51,971 nt of DNA, taken from Rhizobium cauense (GTDB taxonomy: Bacteria > Pseudomonadota > Alphaproteobacteria > Rhizobiales > Rhizobiaceae). Made by a program: the position numbers and the translations under genes. The notes below the pieces were generated by a model that saw only the letters and a list, made by a program, of their open reading frames with translations, made no database searches and was not told where the DNA came from. The first letter of the stretch is position 1. Every line of letters begins with the position of its first letter. This document shows positions 26,704 through 35,331 of the stretch, one piece after another. The stretch spans positions 1 through 51,971 of the forward strand of contig NZ_JAEUAT010000030.1 of NCBI RefSeq assembly GCF_019511525.1. The letters are read 5' to 3'.

Positions 26704-27611
26704 ACCCGCAATTTCTGATGGACGGTCTGGTGGCGGGCGCCATGATCGGGCTCGGCGCGATCGGCGTCACCCTCACCTACTCGATCCTGCGCTTCGCCAA
26801 CTTCGCCCATGGCGAACTTCTCTCCTGGGGTGCCTATATCGCGATGGCGATCAGCGGTGCGCTCGGCATGCTGTCGACGACACTTGTGAAGCCGATCGCA
26901 CCCTTTTCGTTTGGCTGGTCTTTGCCGATCGCCGCGATTTTCGCCATTCTTCTCACCGGCCTTTTGGCACTTGCGGTTGACGCACTGCTGTTTGGTCGCC
27001 TGCGTCGGCGCGGCAGTGCCATCATCATCCCCGTCATGGCCAGTTTCGGTGCATCGCTGGCGCTACGCAGCCTGCTCGAGTTCATCTTCACCTCCAAACC
27101 GGCATATTACTCCAAAGCGCTGCAGATCGCCGTCAAACTTGGCGGCGGATTGCGTGCCACGCCGGACCAGCTTTTGTCGCTCGGTCTCAGCCTCATCGCA
27201 GTAGTCGCCATCCATGTGCTGATGACAAGGACGAATATCGGGCGCTCGATGCGGGCCGTCAGCGAGAACCCGGCTCTTGCCGGCATCGCAGGCGTCGATG
27301 TCCGTCGGGTGATCCGTGTCGTCTGGTTCCTCGGTGCGGCCCTTGCCTGCATTGCCGGTATCATGACCGGACTTCTGGTGCAGATCCGGCCGTATCTCGG
27401 CCATGACCTGCTTCTACCGCTGTTTGCCGCGGCGATCCTCGGGGGGATAGGTAGCGTGCCAGGCGCGATGCTTGCCGGCCTGATCGTCGGCCTGTCGGAA
27501 TCGCTTGCCGTGCAACTTGTCGGCGCCGAATGGCGCGCCGCCGTCTCCTTCGTCATCCTCGTCGTCGTTCTCCTTGTTCGCCCGCGCGGCCTGTTCGGGA
27601 GGGCTGCATGA
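26700..27611 (+). CDS. Branched-chain amino acid-type ABC permease, LivH-like
   Basis: A hydrophobic protein of 303 residues with about eight transmembrane segments and the family motif LRFANFAHGELLSWGAY near the N-terminus. The C-terminal LFAAAILGGIGSVPGAMLAG matches the EAA-like coupling region of LivH proteins. Its ATG overlaps the LivF stop (ATGA) and its stop overlaps the LivM start. Confidence 0.9.
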   Translation: MNPQFLMDGLVAGAMIGLGAIGVTLTYSILRFANFAHGELLSWGAYIAMAISGALGMLSTTLVKPIAPFSFGWSLPIAAIFAILLTGLLALAVDALLFGRLRRRGSAIIIPVMASFGASLALRSLLEFIFTSKPAYYSKALQIAVKLGGGLRATPDQLLSLGLSLIAVVAIHVLMTRTNIGRSMRAVSENPALAGIAGVDVRRVIRVVWFLGAALACIAGIMTGLLVQIRPYLGHDLLLPLFAAAILGGIGSVPGAMLAGLIVGLSESLAVQLVGAEWRAAVSFVILVVVLLVRPRGLFGRAA

Positions 27612-28573
27612 ACATCGATATCCTCGCCTACGGCGCCTTTTTCCTGACAATGGGGCTGACCTATTCGATCATGTGCCTCGGGCTCAATGTCCAATGGGGC
27701 CAGACCGGCCTTTTCAATGTCGGTATCGCAGCCTTCGTTGCGATTGGCGCCTATGTTTCGGCACTCCTGACGACGCCCGAAACCCCCGATCGCTTCGGTG
27801 GATTCGACCTGCCGATCGCCATCGGCTGGCTGGGTGCTGCGCTAGCGGCGGGCATCGCAGCCTGGCTGGTCGGGGCGCTGACAATCAGATTGCGATCGGA
27901 CTATCTCGCGATTGCCACATTCGGCGTTGCCGTTTCCGTGCAGCTTTGCGTACTGAACATCCAGCCAGTTACCGGCGGTGCTTTCGGCATCGGCTTCATC
28001 CCTCGCCCCTTCGGCAGCCTCGCCTCCGACCCGCTCGCCTTCAGCCTGGCCAATCTGGCACTGACGACCTGTGTCGTGCTGGCGCTGTATCTGGGGCTTG
28101 AGCATCTGGCAAAAAGCCCCTGGGGGCGCGTTTTGCGGGCCATTCGCGAGGACGAGATGGCCGCTCAGGCGCTGGGCAAGCGGCCGATCCGCTTTCGTCT
28201 GCAGGCCTTCACAATCGGCGGCGCGATCATGGGACTTGCCGGCGCGGTCCAGGGCCATTTCATCGGCTTCATCGCACCTGATAACTACCTGCCGATCTTG
28301 ACCTTCCAGGTCTGGGCCATGCTGATCGTTGGCGGCTCGGGCAACAATCGCGGTGCCATTCTTGGTGCTATTCTGGTCTGGGGTCTGTGGGCGCTGACGG
28401 CGGCAGCCGTTTCAGCCTTCGTGCCGCCCGAACAGCAGGCTCGCGCCTCATCGCTGCAGATCGTTGCTATCGGGGTTGGGCTCTGCCTCATCCTGCTCCT
28501 TCGTCCAAGCGGCATTCTCGGCCAAGGCCGAGCAATGCGCGTCGGACGAACAAAACCGAAATCCGAGGAATGA
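27608..28573 (+). CDS. Branched-chain amino acid-type ABC permease, LivM-like
   Basis: A 321-residue permease with LNVQWGQTGLFNVGIAAF, the LivM hallmark, near residues 25-45, and a C-terminal MLIVGGSGNNRGAILGA coupling segment. ATG 27608 overlaps the LivH stop (ATGA), and its own stop overlaps the ATG of the aldo/keto reductase-Rid fusion. It pairs with LivH to form the membrane channel. Confidence 0.9.
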   Translation: MNIDILAYGAFFLTMGLTYSIMCLGLNVQWGQTGLFNVGIAAFVAIGAYVSALLTTPETPDRFGGFDLPIAIGWLGAALAAGIAAWLVGALTIRLRSDYLAIATFGVAVSVQLCVLNIQPVTGGAFGIGFIPRPFGSLASDPLAFSLANLALTTCVVLALYLGLEHLAKSPWGRVLRAIREDEMAAQALGKRPIRFRLQAFTIGGAIMGLAGAVQGHFIGFIAPDNYLPILTFQVWAMLIVGGSGNNRGAILGAILVWGLWALTAAAVSAFVPPEQQARASSLQIVAIGVGLCLILLLRPSGILGQGRAMRVGRTKPKSEE

Positions 28574-30042
28574 CCGTCATGATCCAGTCTCCCGCACGTG
28601 TTCTTCTTTCTGGCGGGCTGTCGATCAGCCGCCTCGTCTGCGGCCTGTGGCAAGTTGCCGATATGGAGAAGGACGGGTCCACAATTGATCCGCGGATCGG
28701 CGCCGATGCCCTGCAGGCCTATGCGGAAAAAGGCTTCGACACGTTCGATATGGCCGACCACTATGGTTCGGCCGAGTTGATTACCGGAACGCTGCTTTCC
28801 CGTTATCCAGATGAACAGCACCGGCCCGTCGCCTTTACCAAATGGTGCCCAGAACCGGGGCCGATGACGCGCGAGGTCGTCCGCAAGGGCGTCGAGGAAC
28901 GCTTGCGCCGACTTGATACGGACCGGATCGATCTCCTGCAGTTCCACTGGTGGACATTTGAACATCCTGCCTGGTTGGATGCCCTGCATGAGATGCAACG
29001 GATGAAGGAAGAAGGGCTGATCTCGGCGCTCGGCCTGACCAATTTCGATGCCGCTCATCTCGCTGTCGCACTTGCTGACGGCATCCAGATCGCTAGCAAC
29101 CAAGTGTCATTCTCGCTTGTCGACCGCCGGGCCGCCGGGGCCTTGTCCGACCTTTGCGGTAAAACTGGCGTCAAACTGCTTGCCTATGGCACGCTTTGCG
29201 GCGGTTTTCTTTCAGAGAAATGGTTGGGCAAGTCCGAACCCATCGAGATTGCCGACTGGAGCCGCTCGAAATACAAGCGTTTCATCGATGCCGCCGGCGG
29301 CTGGGAGCCATTCCAGGCCATCCTGGGTGCGGCCAGCCAAATCGCCAGGAAACATCAGGTCTCCATCTCTAACGTGGCGAGCCGCTGGGTGCTCGAGCAA
29401 GAGGCGGTCGCTGCCATCATCATCGGTGCGCGGCTTGGAGAAAGCGAACATCGCGATGACAATCTGAACGTCTTTTCCTTCGCCCTCGATGACGAGGACA
29501 AAGCCCTGCTCGACGCCGCCTTCGAAACCACACTCCCGATCCCCGGCGATTGCGGCGACGAATATCGCAAGCCGCCTTTCCTCACCGCCTCTGGCGACCT
29601 GAGCCACCATCTCGACGCGATACCATCGATCTATACCGCAGAGCCGGTGCCCGGCAGACCCGAGCGGTTGCGGGTGTCTTCAGGCAGCGTCTGGGAACCG
29701 ATCGCCGGCTATAGCCGGGCTGTCAGGATCGGCGACCGGATTCTCGTCTCGGGGACGACTGCAACCCACGGCGGCGACCGTTGTGTGGCACCTGGTGATC
29801 CAGGCGCGCAGGCCACCTACATTCTCGACAAGATTGCGGCGTCGATTTCCGCCCTTGGCGGCAGTATGGAGGACGTGGTGCGCACGCGTGTCTATCTGCG
29901 CGACGCGGGCCAATGGGAGCCGGTTTCGCGCGCCCATGGCCGGGTATTCTCAACTGTTTTGCCGGCCAATACGCTGATCGAAGCCGGCAACCTGGTTGGT
30001 GACTATGAAGTCGAGATCGAGGCGGAGGCAATTTGCGGCTAA
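28570..30042 (+). CDS. Aldo/keto reductase fused to a Rid (YjgF)-like domain
   Basis: A two-domain protein of 490 residues. Residues 1-345 are an aldo/keto reductase with Asp/Tyr in TFDMADHYG, Lys in AFTKWCPE and His in LLQFHWW. Residues 365-490 are a Rid/YjgF-like domain (ILVSGTTATHG, VVRTRVYLRD, EVEIEAEA). The Rid catalytic Arg, normally in a PARS-type motif, is replaced: the aligned stretch reads PANTLIEA. Archetypal imine/enamine deaminase activity is therefore doubtful, though the Glu of EIEA stays. The ATG overlaps the LivM stop (ATGA). It probably processes the imported compound, with the two domains acting on consecutive intermediates. Confidence 0.88.
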   Translation: MTVMIQSPARVLLSGGLSISRLVCGLWQVADMEKDGSTIDPRIGADALQAYAEKGFDTFDMADHYGSAELITGTLLSRYPDEQHRPVAFTKWCPEPGPMTREVVRKGVEERLRRLDTDRIDLLQFHWWTFEHPAWLDALHEMQRMKEEGLISALGLTNFDAAHLAVALADGIQIASNQVSFSLVDRRAAGALSDLCGKTGVKLLAYGTLCGGFLSEKWLGKSEPIEIADWSRSKYKRFIDAAGGWEPFQAILGAASQIARKHQVSISNVASRWVLEQEAVAAIIIGARLGESEHRDDNLNVFSFALDDEDKALLDAAFETTLPIPGDCGDEYRKPPFLTASGDLSHHLDAIPSIYTAEPVPGRPERLRVSSGSVWEPIAGYSRAVRIGDRILVSGTTATHGGDRCVAPGDPGAQATYILDKIAASISALGGSMEDVVRTRVYLRDAGQWEPVSRAHGRVFSTVLPANTLIEAGNLVGDYEVEIEAEAICG

Positions 30043-30053
30043 CAGCGACGTGA

Positions 30054-30099
30054 GCGCCTGATACCTTCGTAGCCTGTTCGTCAGCACGATTTCAGGCGC
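30054..30099. terminator. Long-loop inverted repeat between convergent genes
   Basis: GCGCCTGA (30054-30061) and TCAGGCGC (30092-30099) are perfect 8-bp arms separated by 30 bases, between the convergent AKR-Rid and LysR genes. The loop is long and no clear T-run follows, so a terminator role is only possible. Confidence 0.35.
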
Positions 30100-30126
30100 G
30101 CATTTGTTGCGATCTGATCAACACGA

Positions 30127-31017
30127 TCATTTGTGAAGCGCAGCGGTGAGCCAAGAAGAAGCTCGGTCGATTGCCACGGTCCTTCTGGATTTCAACGGCA
30201 GCAAAACATTATAACGGCCTTCAGGCGACAGCCTCGTTTCGTCGAGCGTGACCAACGTGCCGTCATCGAGGAAGGTCTGAACGAGGGTGCCCCAACCCAA
30301 GGCAACCCCCTGGCCCGCGCGCGCCGCGAATATGGTTTCCGTGTAGTGGCTGAAACGCAAAGACGGCTTCACCTCGAAGTGCACACCAAGTTCAGCGAGC
30401 CACTGGCCCCAAGAGAGCCAGGACCGGTCTTCGGCATCCGTCTCTATGAACTCGTCCGTCACGGTCAATGGTCGGCCGTTGCCTCGACGGGCGAGATATT
30501 CTGGCGAGCAAACGAGCATTATCACGTCCCCTCGGGAGGCGATAACAGTCCCATCGGCAAAAGGCGGCACCCCGTAGCGAATAGCAAGATCGACCGCACC
30601 GCTGTCGAGATCGATTTTTGCATCCTGGGAGATGACACGGATCTGAATGCCGGGGTTCTGGGCGCGAAAATCGGCGAGCCGGGGAAGCAGCCAGAAGGAC
30701 GAAAACGCCACAGTCGCACCGATGGTGACTACATCCTGCGCCGCCCCCTTGATCGCATCTATAGCATCGGAAATGTTTGAGAAGCTCTGCGCCAGGGAGG
30801 CGCCGAGTACGAGGCATGCAGCGGTCGGCTCGATCGCGCGATGCTTGCGTACGAACATCGGCTGCCCAAGCTCGTCTTCCAAGAGAGCAATCTGTCTGCT
30901 GACGGCCGCCTGCGTCACTCCGAGTTCGCCAGCCGCAAGCGTGAAGCTTTTCCGGCGAAGGACCGCCTCCAGCATGATCAGCGCCGTCATCGACGGCAAG
31001 CGCCTGCGAAACTGCAT
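30127..31017 (-). CDS. LysR-family transcriptional regulator (GcvA-like)
   Basis: A 296-residue LysR regulator with an N-terminal winged helix (LRRKSFTLAAGELGVTQAAVS, quoted in part as GELGVTQAAVSRQIALLE) and a periplasmic-binding-protein-like effector domain (VTIGATVAFSSFWLLPRL). The style is that of GcvA/betaine-locus LysR proteins. ATG 31017 has GGAGCAGGAA upstream; earlier in-frame ATGs would run into the probable operator. It is divergent from the Rieske demethylase gene with 108 bp between them and probably activates it when a betaine-type inducer is present. Confidence 0.9.
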   Translation of the reverse strand: MQFRRRLPSMTALIMLEAVLRRKSFTLAAGELGVTQAAVSRQIALLEDELGQPMFVRKHRAIEPTAACLVLGASLAQSFSNISDAIDAIKGAAQDVVTIGATVAFSSFWLLPRLADFRAQNPGIQIRVISQDAKIDLDSGAVDLAIRYGVPPFADGTVIASRGDVIMLVCSPEYLARRGNGRPLTVTDEFIETDAEDRSWLSWGQWLAELGVHFEVKPSLRFSHYTETIFAARAGQGVALGWGTLVQTFLDDGTLVTLDETRLSPEGRYNVLLPLKSRRTVAIDRASSWLTAALHK

Positions 31018-31037
31018 TTCCTGCTCCACCACATTAC

Positions 31038-31062
31038 AATTCATTATGCGAACTTGAGAATT
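31038..31062. promoter_or_regulatory. AATTC-N15-GAATT inverted repeat, candidate LysR site
   Basis: AATTC at 31038-31042 and GAATT at 31058-31062, with an overlapping CATTA/TAATG pair, lie between the divergent LysR and Rieske genes. The size and AT-rich form fit a LysR-type interrupted dyad (T-N11-A class). Confidence 0.4.
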
Positions 31063-31125
31063 AATGCCGTTGAAGAGGCTGAGGAGCAAGCGCAGTCTGC
31101 ACCAAGGCAAGTATAAGAGGCTCTG

Positions 31126-32379
31126 ATGCTAAACAAACTTCCCTCGTCAATCTCCGCGCTTCTCGACGCTCGCACGAACGGGCACTCGTTGCCTGCTGGC
31201 CTCTACACGCGTGAAGACGTCTTCGAAGCTGATATCGATGTCTTTTTTCACAAACACTGGATCTGCGTTGGTCTCGACTGCGATGTACCGGAAGCAGGCG
31301 ACGCCGCTGTCATCGACATCGGCAAAACGAGCCTTATCCTGCTGCGAGATGACGAGGGTGAGATCCGGGTGCTGCACAACGTCTGCAGGCACCGTGGTTC
31401 CCGCTTGTTGGACGCCGGCAACACAATCGTTTCAAAGCTCGTCTGTCCTTATCATACCTGGACCTATGAACTCACCGGGGAGCTCAGCTACGCTCCCCAC
31501 ATGGGCAAGGATTTCGACAAGGATTGTCACGGGCTGAAACCAGTGACCTTCAAGTCGATCGGCGGGCTCATCTATGTTTGCCTTTCGGACAATCCGCCAG
31601 ACGACATCGACGTCCTCGAACGGACGATGGTCGAGCGTCTTGCACCCTACGACATCAGAAATGCGAGGGTTGCTCATCAGACTGACGTAGTCGAGCACGG
31701 CAACTGGAAGCTGACGATGGAGAACAATCGTGAGTGCTACCACTGTTCGGCAAACCACCCCGAGCTCTGCGTATCCTTCGTTGACCTCGACTTCGGCTTT
31801 GACCCCGAAACATTGAGCCCGGAGGACCGCGCCCAGGCTGAAGAGCATTTTCGACTGTATGAGGAACGGACCAAGGCATGGGAGGCGAACGGGTTTCCAT
31901 CTGCTGCCGTCGAGCAACTTTCAAACTGTGCCACGAACTTCCGGACCCAACGACTGATTATCGCCGGAGCGGGTGAATCCCAGACCCATGACGCTACAGC
32001 AGCGTCATCGAAACTGCTCGGTCACATGACACGCAAGGACCTGGGGGACACCCACCTTTGGGGCCATAACTCATGGAACCACTTCATGGGTGATCATGCT
32101 GTTGTCGCCATCGTCATTCCATTGTCAGCGGGCAAGACGCTCGTCCGGACGAAATGGCTGGTCCACAAGGACGCGGTCGAAGGCGTCGACTACGATCAGG
32201 ACAAGCTCACCGACGTCTGGATAGCAACAACCGATCAGGACGCTGACCTTGTGGCACGCTCTCATGCTGGCGCGCTTGACCCTGCTTACCGTCCTGGCCC
32301 CTACTCACGATTTTCGGAGACGAACCTCGACAAGTTCGCAACGTGGTACATCGATCGGATGCGCGCACATGGATACTGA
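31126..32379 (+). CDS. Rieske ring-hydroxylating-type oxygenase, betaine demethylase (GbcA/Stc2-like)
   Basis: A cytoplasmic Rieske oxygenase of 417 residues. The 2Fe-2S ligands are Cys87, His89, Cys107 and His110 (CRH...CPYH). The mononuclear-iron region is ENNRECYHCSANHPEL with His206 and His211. This pattern is that of glycine betaine (GbcA) and stachydrine (Stc2) demethylases, which remove one N-methyl group as formaldehyde using O2 and a reductase partner. An AAGAGG site precedes ATG 31126. The next gene overlaps it by 11 bp and encodes that reductase. Whether glycine betaine, proline betaine or another betaine is the substrate is not decided by sequence. Confidence 0.88.
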   Translation: MLNKLPSSISALLDARTNGHSLPAGLYTREDVFEADIDVFFHKHWICVGLDCDVPEAGDAAVIDIGKTSLILLRDDEGEIRVLHNVCRHRGSRLLDAGNTIVSKLVCPYHTWTYELTGELSYAPHMGKDFDKDCHGLKPVTFKSIGGLIYVCLSDNPPDDIDVLERTMVERLAPYDIRNARVAHQTDVVEHGNWKLTMENNRECYHCSANHPELCVSFVDLDFGFDPETLSPEDRAQAEEHFRLYEERTKAWEANGFPSAAVEQLSNCATNFRTQRLIIAGAGESQTHDATAASSKLLGHMTRKDLGDTHLWGHNSWNHFMGDHAVVAIVIPLSAGKTLVRTKWLVHKDAVEGVDYDQDKLTDVWIATTDQDADLVARSHAGALDPAYRPGPYSRFSETNLDKFATWYIDRMRAHGY

Positions 32380-33457
32380 TTTCGTACATAAGCGGGACGG
32401 TTCGGCCGTGCGCGATACATGGGACCCCGAGCATGACGACACTCTGGTGTGCCTAGACGTCCATCAGGAGACCCATGACGTCAAGAGCTTCACCTTTGCG
32501 TCAGCGCAAGGCAAGCGCTTCAGTTTTGATGCAGGGCAATACTTTCTCTTCGATTTTCCGATCGGCGACGACGCAGAGGCACGCTGCTACAGCATCTCCT
32601 CGTCACCGCACCGCTCCAATGCTTTCACGGTGACGGTCAAGCGGGTCGTGAACGGAAGAATTTCGAACTGGCTTCACGACAACATGCAAAGCGGCATGAT
32701 CGTGAAGGCTCAGGGGCCCCTCGGACAGTTTGTCTGTCCTCGCCTTCCTGCGCCAAAGCTTCTGCTTCTTTCAGGCGGGTCCGGCATTACGCCGGTAATG
32801 TCTATTGTGCGCGATCTGGCAGATCGCTGCGAGCCTGCCGACGTCATCTTTCTACATGCCGCTCGCTCCCCGGCGGACCTCATCTTCCGCAACGAGCTGA
32901 GTCTTCTCGCCGCACGTATGAAGGGGCTTCGCTTGCAATTCTTGCCCGAGAGCGTCGATGGAGAACCATCCTGGCCGGGGCTGACTGGTCGTATCTCGCC
33001 TGAGTTTCTCAAGCTCGCCGCGCCCGATATTACGGAGAGATTGGTAATGTGCTGTGGCCCGGCGCCGTTCATGGCCGCAGCACGTTCGATCACCGCTAGA
33101 CTCGGTGTGCCTGCAGACCGCTACATCGAGGAGAACTTCGATGCCGCAATCATCGAGGAAGCGGCGGGCGGCACTGAAGTGCCGAAACCAAACAAGGTTT
33201 TTCAGGTCGAATTCGCCAAGCAATCTCGAAAAATAGAGGTCGCCGCCGACCAGACGATACTTGGCTGCGCCAAGAAGTCCGGGGTGCGGCTGCCGTCATC
33301 ATGCGCCAACGGTGTCTGCGGCACCTGCAAGTCGAAGCTCGTTTCTGGTGCAGTTGATATGAATCACAACGGCGGCATAAGGCAAAGAGAGATCGATGCC
33401 GGATTTTTCCTGCCTTGCTGTTCCAAACCGCTCGGTGACCTGGTGATTGACCGATAG
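32369..33457 (+). CDS. Ferredoxin reductase partner of the Rieske demethylase (GbcB-like)
   Basis: A 362-residue hybrid reductase with an FAD-binding domain (RCYSISSSP), an NAD-binding domain (LLLSGGSGITPVMSI) and a C-terminal plant-type 2Fe-2S domain (SCANGVCGTC, last Cys in FLPCCSKP). It passes electrons from NAD(P)H to the Rieske centre, as GbcB does for GbcA. ATG 32369 lies inside the end of the oxygenase gene, which couples their translation. Confidence 0.9.
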   Translation: MDTDFVHKRDGSAVRDTWDPEHDDTLVCLDVHQETHDVKSFTFASAQGKRFSFDAGQYFLFDFPIGDDAEARCYSISSSPHRSNAFTVTVKRVVNGRISNWLHDNMQSGMIVKAQGPLGQFVCPRLPAPKLLLLSGGSGITPVMSIVRDLADRCEPADVIFLHAARSPADLIFRNELSLLAARMKGLRLQFLPESVDGEPSWPGLTGRISPEFLKLAAPDITERLVMCCGPAPFMAAARSITARLGVPADRYIEENFDAAIIEEAAGGTEVPKPNKVFQVEFAKQSRKIEVAADQTILGCAKKSGVRLPSSCANGVCGTCKSKLVSGAVDMNHNGGIRQREIDAGFFLPCCSKPLGDLVIDR

Positions 33458-33508
33458 TGTCGTCACCGGCCGCTCACCTATCAATCGACAGTAAACCAGG
33501 GATCGACC

Positions 33509-34783
33509 ATGCTGCTTAGAGACAGCATTTCCGGCGGGCGCGCTTCGGTGTTCAAGGACGAGCGCAAGCAGGGATACCTTAATCCAGCAGGAGCCGACCG
33601 CCCGCTCATCAGTCCGGTCTCGCCTCGGACACTTGATTGCGCCCGCCGATATCGGTTGAACCGTCTCCGATCGAAAATGGAGGAATGGGACTGTTCGGCA
33701 CTGCTTTTATACGACCCCGTTAACATACGTTACGCGTTCGACTCGTCGAACATGAGCATCTGGACGATGCACAACCCCTCGCGATATGCGCTCATTCTGG
33801 CCGATGGTCCTGCTATCATGTTTGAATTCGAGGGCGCCGAGCATGTGAACGACGGCCTCCCCGGCATCGACGAAATCCGAACGTCAAAGTCCTTCCTGTT
33901 CTTCACGTCAGGCAATCTTGTCGAGCCGCGGATGCAGGAGTGGGCTGACGAGATCAATGACATCCTGACGTCCAACGGGCGCAATAAAAGACTAGCGGTC
34001 GACCGGTTGGAGCCAGCGCCGGCATCGGAGCTTCGGAAACGTGGTTTGGAACTGCTGGACGGTCAGGAACTGGCGGAACGAGCGCGTTCGATCAAAAGTC
34101 CTGAAGAAGTCGAATTGATGCGGTGGACCATTCGTGTCTGCGAAGCGGGCATGGCACGAATGTACGAGGTGTCTGAGCCTGGGCGAACCGAACGGGAAAT
34201 CTGGGCTGAGCTACATTTTGAGAACGCTCGAAGTGGGGGCGAGTGGCTTGAGACGAAGTTATTGACCGCCGGCGCACGAACCAATCCCTGGTACCGCGAG
34301 TGCTCTGACTACGTCACAAAGCCAGGGGAAATGATCTCTTTCGATACAGACATGATCGGGCCATACGGGTATTGCGCCGACCTCTCGCGCTCATGGACAT
34401 GCGGACATGTCGCAATGAATGACAAACAAAAGGAACTCTACTCAGCGGCGCTGGACCAGATCGAACACAATCTGTCGATCCTTCGCCCTGGTACGTCCTT
34501 CGTTGAATTCAATGAAAAGAGCTGGCGCATTCCTGAAAAATACCTGCCCTATCGCTATACCTTGGCAGTGCACGGGACAGGAATGGCAGACGAATGGCCC
34601 GGCATCTTGCTTCACCCTGATTTCGATCAGAACTTCAATGGCGTCATTGAAGAGAATATGGTTTTGAATGTCGAAAGCCTGATTGCGGAGGCAGGCTCGG
34701 AGAGCATCAAGCTTGAAACACAAGTGCTTGTTACCTCTCAAGGAGCAGAACGACTAGACACTTTCCCGTGGGAGGAATTCTGA
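33509..34783 (+). CDS. dddP: M24-fold DMSP lyase-like protein (DddP family)
   Basis: A 424-residue protein with the creatinase/prolidase (M24) fold. The DddP metal ligands, which I recall as D295, D297, D307, H371, E406 and E421, align with Asp279, Asp281, Asp291, His355, Glu389 and Glu403. The offset is a constant 16 through the first four and 17-18 for the two Glu. The proposed DddP catalytic Asp377 and Tyr366 align with Asp361 and Tyr350 (RYTLAVHGTGMAD). DddP splits dimethylsulfoniopropionate into DMS and acrylate. The Rieske/reductase pair lies just upstream on the same strand, so it is probably co-transcribed. An Xaa-Pro-type peptidase role is the alternative, less supported by these residues. 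Confidence 0.8.
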   Translation: MLLRDSISGGRASVFKDERKQGYLNPAGADRPLISPVSPRTLDCARRYRLNRLRSKMEEWDCSALLLYDPVNIRYAFDSSNMSIWTMHNPSRYALILADGPAIMFEFEGAEHVNDGLPGIDEIRTSKSFLFFTSGNLVEPRMQEWADEINDILTSNGRNKRLAVDRLEPAPASELRKRGLELLDGQELAERARSIKSPEEVELMRWTIRVCEAGMARMYEVSEPGRTEREIWAELHFENARSGGEWLETKLLTAGARTNPWYRECSDYVTKPGEMISFDTDMIGPYGYCADLSRSWTCGHVAMNDKQKELYSAALDQIEHNLSILRPGTSFVEFNEKSWRIPEKYLPYRYTLAVHGTGMADEWPGILLHPDFDQNFNGVIEENMVLNVESLIAEAGSESIKLETQVLVTSQGAERLDTFPWEEF

Positions 34784-34841
34784 GGGAACTGGATACTCGC
34801 AGACGTGGTCGGCCTAATCAGTAGGTGACGGACGAAAGTGA

Positions 34842-35331
34842 ATGAGCGACTTCACAATCTCCTCTGCCCTGTTTTCTGAATGTGGGTTCTACCGCTACCG
34901 GCTAGAACGACAGTGGGATCCTTTGAAGGGAGCGGTTGGCTTTCTGATGCTGAACCCTTCCATCGCGGACGCGTCCATCATCGATCCCACACTTCGGCGA
35001 TGTATCTCCTTTGCGAAATCATGGGGCTTTGGTGGTGTGATCATAGGTAATCTCTTTGCGCTCCGATCGCCCAAACCAAAACTGATTTACGGCCACGCTG
35101 ACCCCGTTGGGCCCAGAAAACGATCGGTACTTGGGCGAGATTTTAGAATGCTGCGACCTCGTCGTGTGCGCTTGGGGAAGGCATGGCGCCTACCTTGATC
35201 GAGCCCGTGACGTTTCGCGCATGCTTGAACCATCAAAGCTTTACGCATTGGAGGTTACGGCGGGTGGGCAGCCGTCCCATCCCCTCTATCTTTCCGGCAA
35301 GACAGTGCCAAGGCCACATACATGCGGCTAG
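34842..35331 (+). pseudogene. DUF1643 protein, frameshifted
   Basis: The first part (MSDFTISSALFSECGFYRYR to LFALRSPKPKLIYGHADPVG) is a typical DUF1643 N-terminal half. The second half (GPENDRYLGEILECCDLVVC to SGKTVPRP) continues in the +1-shifted frame. The switch is at the GGGCCC run at 35109-35114, where one extra base would explain it. The unshifted frame ends at 35198 in unrelated sequence. It is a broken gene or a sequencing error. DUF1643 has no known function and is not part of the surrounding catabolic set. Its stop codon overlaps that of the convergent etfA gene. Confidence 0.8.
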
